A DNA stretch of 5,390 nucleotides from Dietzia timorensis (GTDB taxonomy: Bacteria > Actinomycetota > Actinomycetes > Mycobacteriales > Mycobacteriaceae), in contig NZ_DYXM01000256.1 of NCBI RefSeq assembly GCF_020742175.1, forward strand, positions 1 through 5,390. Reading direction: 5' to 3'. Position 1 is the stretch's first letter, and each line of letters starts with the position of its first letter. Below the pieces are notes generated by a model, which was not told the origin of the DNA, did no database searches, and saw only the letters and a list, made by a program, of their open reading frames with translations. A program made the position numbers and the translations under genes. This document shows, one piece after another, positions 5,266-5,390 of the stretch.

Positions 5266-5328
5266 CAACTCGGCCCGGCGCGCTACGGACGGACGTGGCG
5301 CGGCACATGCTTACGTGGTGTAAATATC

Positions 5329-5344
5329 TCACCCTTAAGGGTGA
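5329..5344. promoter_or_regulatory. Perfect 16-bp palindrome, candidate operator
   Basis: TCACCCTTAAGGGTGA is fully self-complementary. Allowing a single bulged A at 5345, three more pairs extend it (5326-5328 with 5346-5348). It lies 78 bases upstream of the regulator start in AT-richer sequence that could also be the control region of a gene beyond the right edge. No T run follows, so it looks more like a protein binding site than a terminator. I do not recognise the regulator. Confidence 0.55.
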
Positions 5345-5390
5345 AGATTCCTGGCGCTGAACTGTTTATCGTCGGTAATCCAGCGCGCGG

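Noticed and set aside
5317..5333. GGTG-N9-CACC as a GlxR/CRP-type site
   Set aside because: The half sites do not fit TGTGA-N6-TCACA; only one half is close.

Overview
The window is high-GC bacterial DNA with GC-rich third codon positions, TANNNT-like -10 elements and a TTG start. Its gene set fits an actinobacterium, most likely of the Corynebacterium/Dietzia/Rhodococcus group. That placement is an inference from composition and gene families; there is no rRNA or other marker gene.

Left part (1-2558): a divergent pair of lipid-related genes. A leftward gene starts at a TTG at 568 behind a near-perfect Shine-Dalgarno and runs off the left edge; it reads as the N-terminal part of a sterol desaturase / fatty acid hydroxylase family membrane enzyme. 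A rightward gene (879-2486) encodes a complete AlkK/FadD-type acyl-CoA ligase with all ANL-superfamily motifs, closed by a 15-bp GC-rich hairpin. The 310-base space between them carries three inverted repeats and plausible promoters.

Middle (2559-2921): one small rightward gene for a 94-residue membrane protein of unknown function. Its start is best placed at an ATG with a GGAGG site (2637). It ends convergently, its stop codon overlapping that of the leftward cluster.

Right part (2918-5251): a leftward cluster, probably one operon, read in the order LuxR-type response regulator, YoaK/DUF1275 membrane protein, cytoplasmic DsbA/FrnE-like oxidoreductase with a CPWC site, then a 58-residue peptide. 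The peptide starts inside the oxidoreductase stop codon (ATGA overlap) and ends in a two-cysteine tail, C-T-S-D-G-Y-C-S. This coupled peptide is the most unusual item in the window: it may be a small redox partner or substrate of the oxidoreductase, or its detached C-terminal tail. The regulator has no sensor kinase in view, no visible Shine-Dalgarno, and a perfect 16-bp palindrome about 80 bases upstream of its start.

No RNA genes, insertion sequences, CRISPR arrays or attachment sites were seen. Apart from the peptide and the small membrane protein, the genes belong to familiar families.
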